Assembly (NCBI GenBank): GCA_021820825.1
Contig: JAKADD010000220.1
Span: forward strand, 1 to 5,193
Length of the DNA: 5,193 nt
Direction of reading: 5' to 3'
Origin: Bacillota bacterium
GTDB lineage: Bacteria > Bacillota > Bacilli > Alicyclobacillales > SLC66
Positions 5,048-5,193 of the stretch are shown here, piece by piece. The notes under the pieces are model-generated. The model ran no database searches. It saw only the letters and a list, made by a program, of their open reading frames with translations, and was not told the DNA's origin. Position 1 is the first letter of the stretch, and the number at the start of each line of letters is the position of its first letter. A program made the position numbers and the translations under genes.

Positions 5048-5193
5048 TTGCGTTATGAAGGATTTGCGGCTGTTTATGACCGTTTGATGCGGGATGTGCC
5101 TTACGAGCGTTTTCTGTCTATTTTTGACGATGCGCTGGCGTATACGGGCGTCGTTCCTGCCAGCATTATCGATCTGGGCTGCGGCACGGGCGC
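5048..5193 (+). CDS. yqeM: YqeM family SAM-dependent methyltransferase, N-terminal part (3' end outside window)
   Basis: The first 48 codons are visible, starting with TTG. The N-terminus reads MRYEGFAAVYDRLMRDVPYERF, matching the xYxGFAxVYDxLMxxxPY opening of Bacillus YqeM. It is followed by IIDLGCGTG (40-48), motif I of class I methyltransferases, which binds S-adenosylmethionine. The acceptor substrate of the family is not established. In B. subtilis the gene directly follows rsfS (yqeL); here it is 193 bases away because of the inverted-repeat element. The start is supported by AAGGA 7 bases upstream and by the conserved N-terminus. TTG starts are usually weaker than ATG. The frame runs open to the window edge, with two bases of the next codon. 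Confidence 0.88.
   Translation, partial: MRYEGFAAVYDRLMRDVPYERFLSIFDDALAYTGVVPASIIDLGCGTG

Overview
The window looks like chromosomal DNA of a spore-forming member of the Bacillales. The coding sequences are fairly GC-rich, which would fit something like the Alicyclobacillaceae, but the genus is a guess from composition and protein style. The main evidence is gene order: a sporulation sigma factor of the SigK type, then yqeG-yqeH-aroE-yhbY(yqeI)-nadD-yqeK-rsfS(yqeL)-yqeM. This matches the conserved yqe cluster of Bacillus subtilis and its relatives. All genes lie on the + strand.

Layout. 1-315: C-terminal part of sigK, cut by the window edge. 316-379: short gap holding a good SigA-type extended -10 promoter (325-353) and the yqeG ribosome binding site. 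380-4854: seven complete, tightly packed genes. Junctions yqeG/yqeH and nadD/yqeK are ATGA overlaps. The yhbY/nadD gap is 4 bases, and the yqeK stop lies inside the rsfS ribosome binding site. The largest gap among these seven genes is 79 bases, between aroE and yhbY. 5048-5193: start of yqeM, a SAM-dependent methyltransferase, cut by the window edge.

How the genes fit together. YqeH (circularly permuted GTPase), YhbY (CRM-domain RNA-binding protein) and RsfS (ribosome silencing factor) act on ribosome assembly or ribosome state. NadD makes the dinucleotide precursor of NAD. YqeK is an HD-domain hydrolase whose family cleaves diadenosine tetraphosphate. AroE makes shikimate. YqeG is a HAD phosphatase of uncertain substrate and YqeM a methyltransferase of uncertain substrate. 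This looks like one housekeeping operon driven by the promoter before yqeG.

The unusual part is 4856-5008, between rsfS and yqeM. It holds a 143-base non-coding element (4861-5003) with perfect 17-base terminal inverted repeats, flanked on both sides by the 5-base direct repeat AACCT. Nested internal complementarity would let nearly the whole element fold into one long hairpin. It has the form of a miniature inverted-repeat transposable element (MITE) inserted into the operon. Removing the element and one AACCT copy leaves an ordinary 45-base gap between rsfS and yqeM. Its right terminal repeat also places a -35-like hexamer 17 bases upstream of a TATAAA in the flank, so the insertion may both interrupt the operon and supply part of a new promoter for yqeM. 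Apart from this element I see only a conventional gene cluster and no new multi-gene system.
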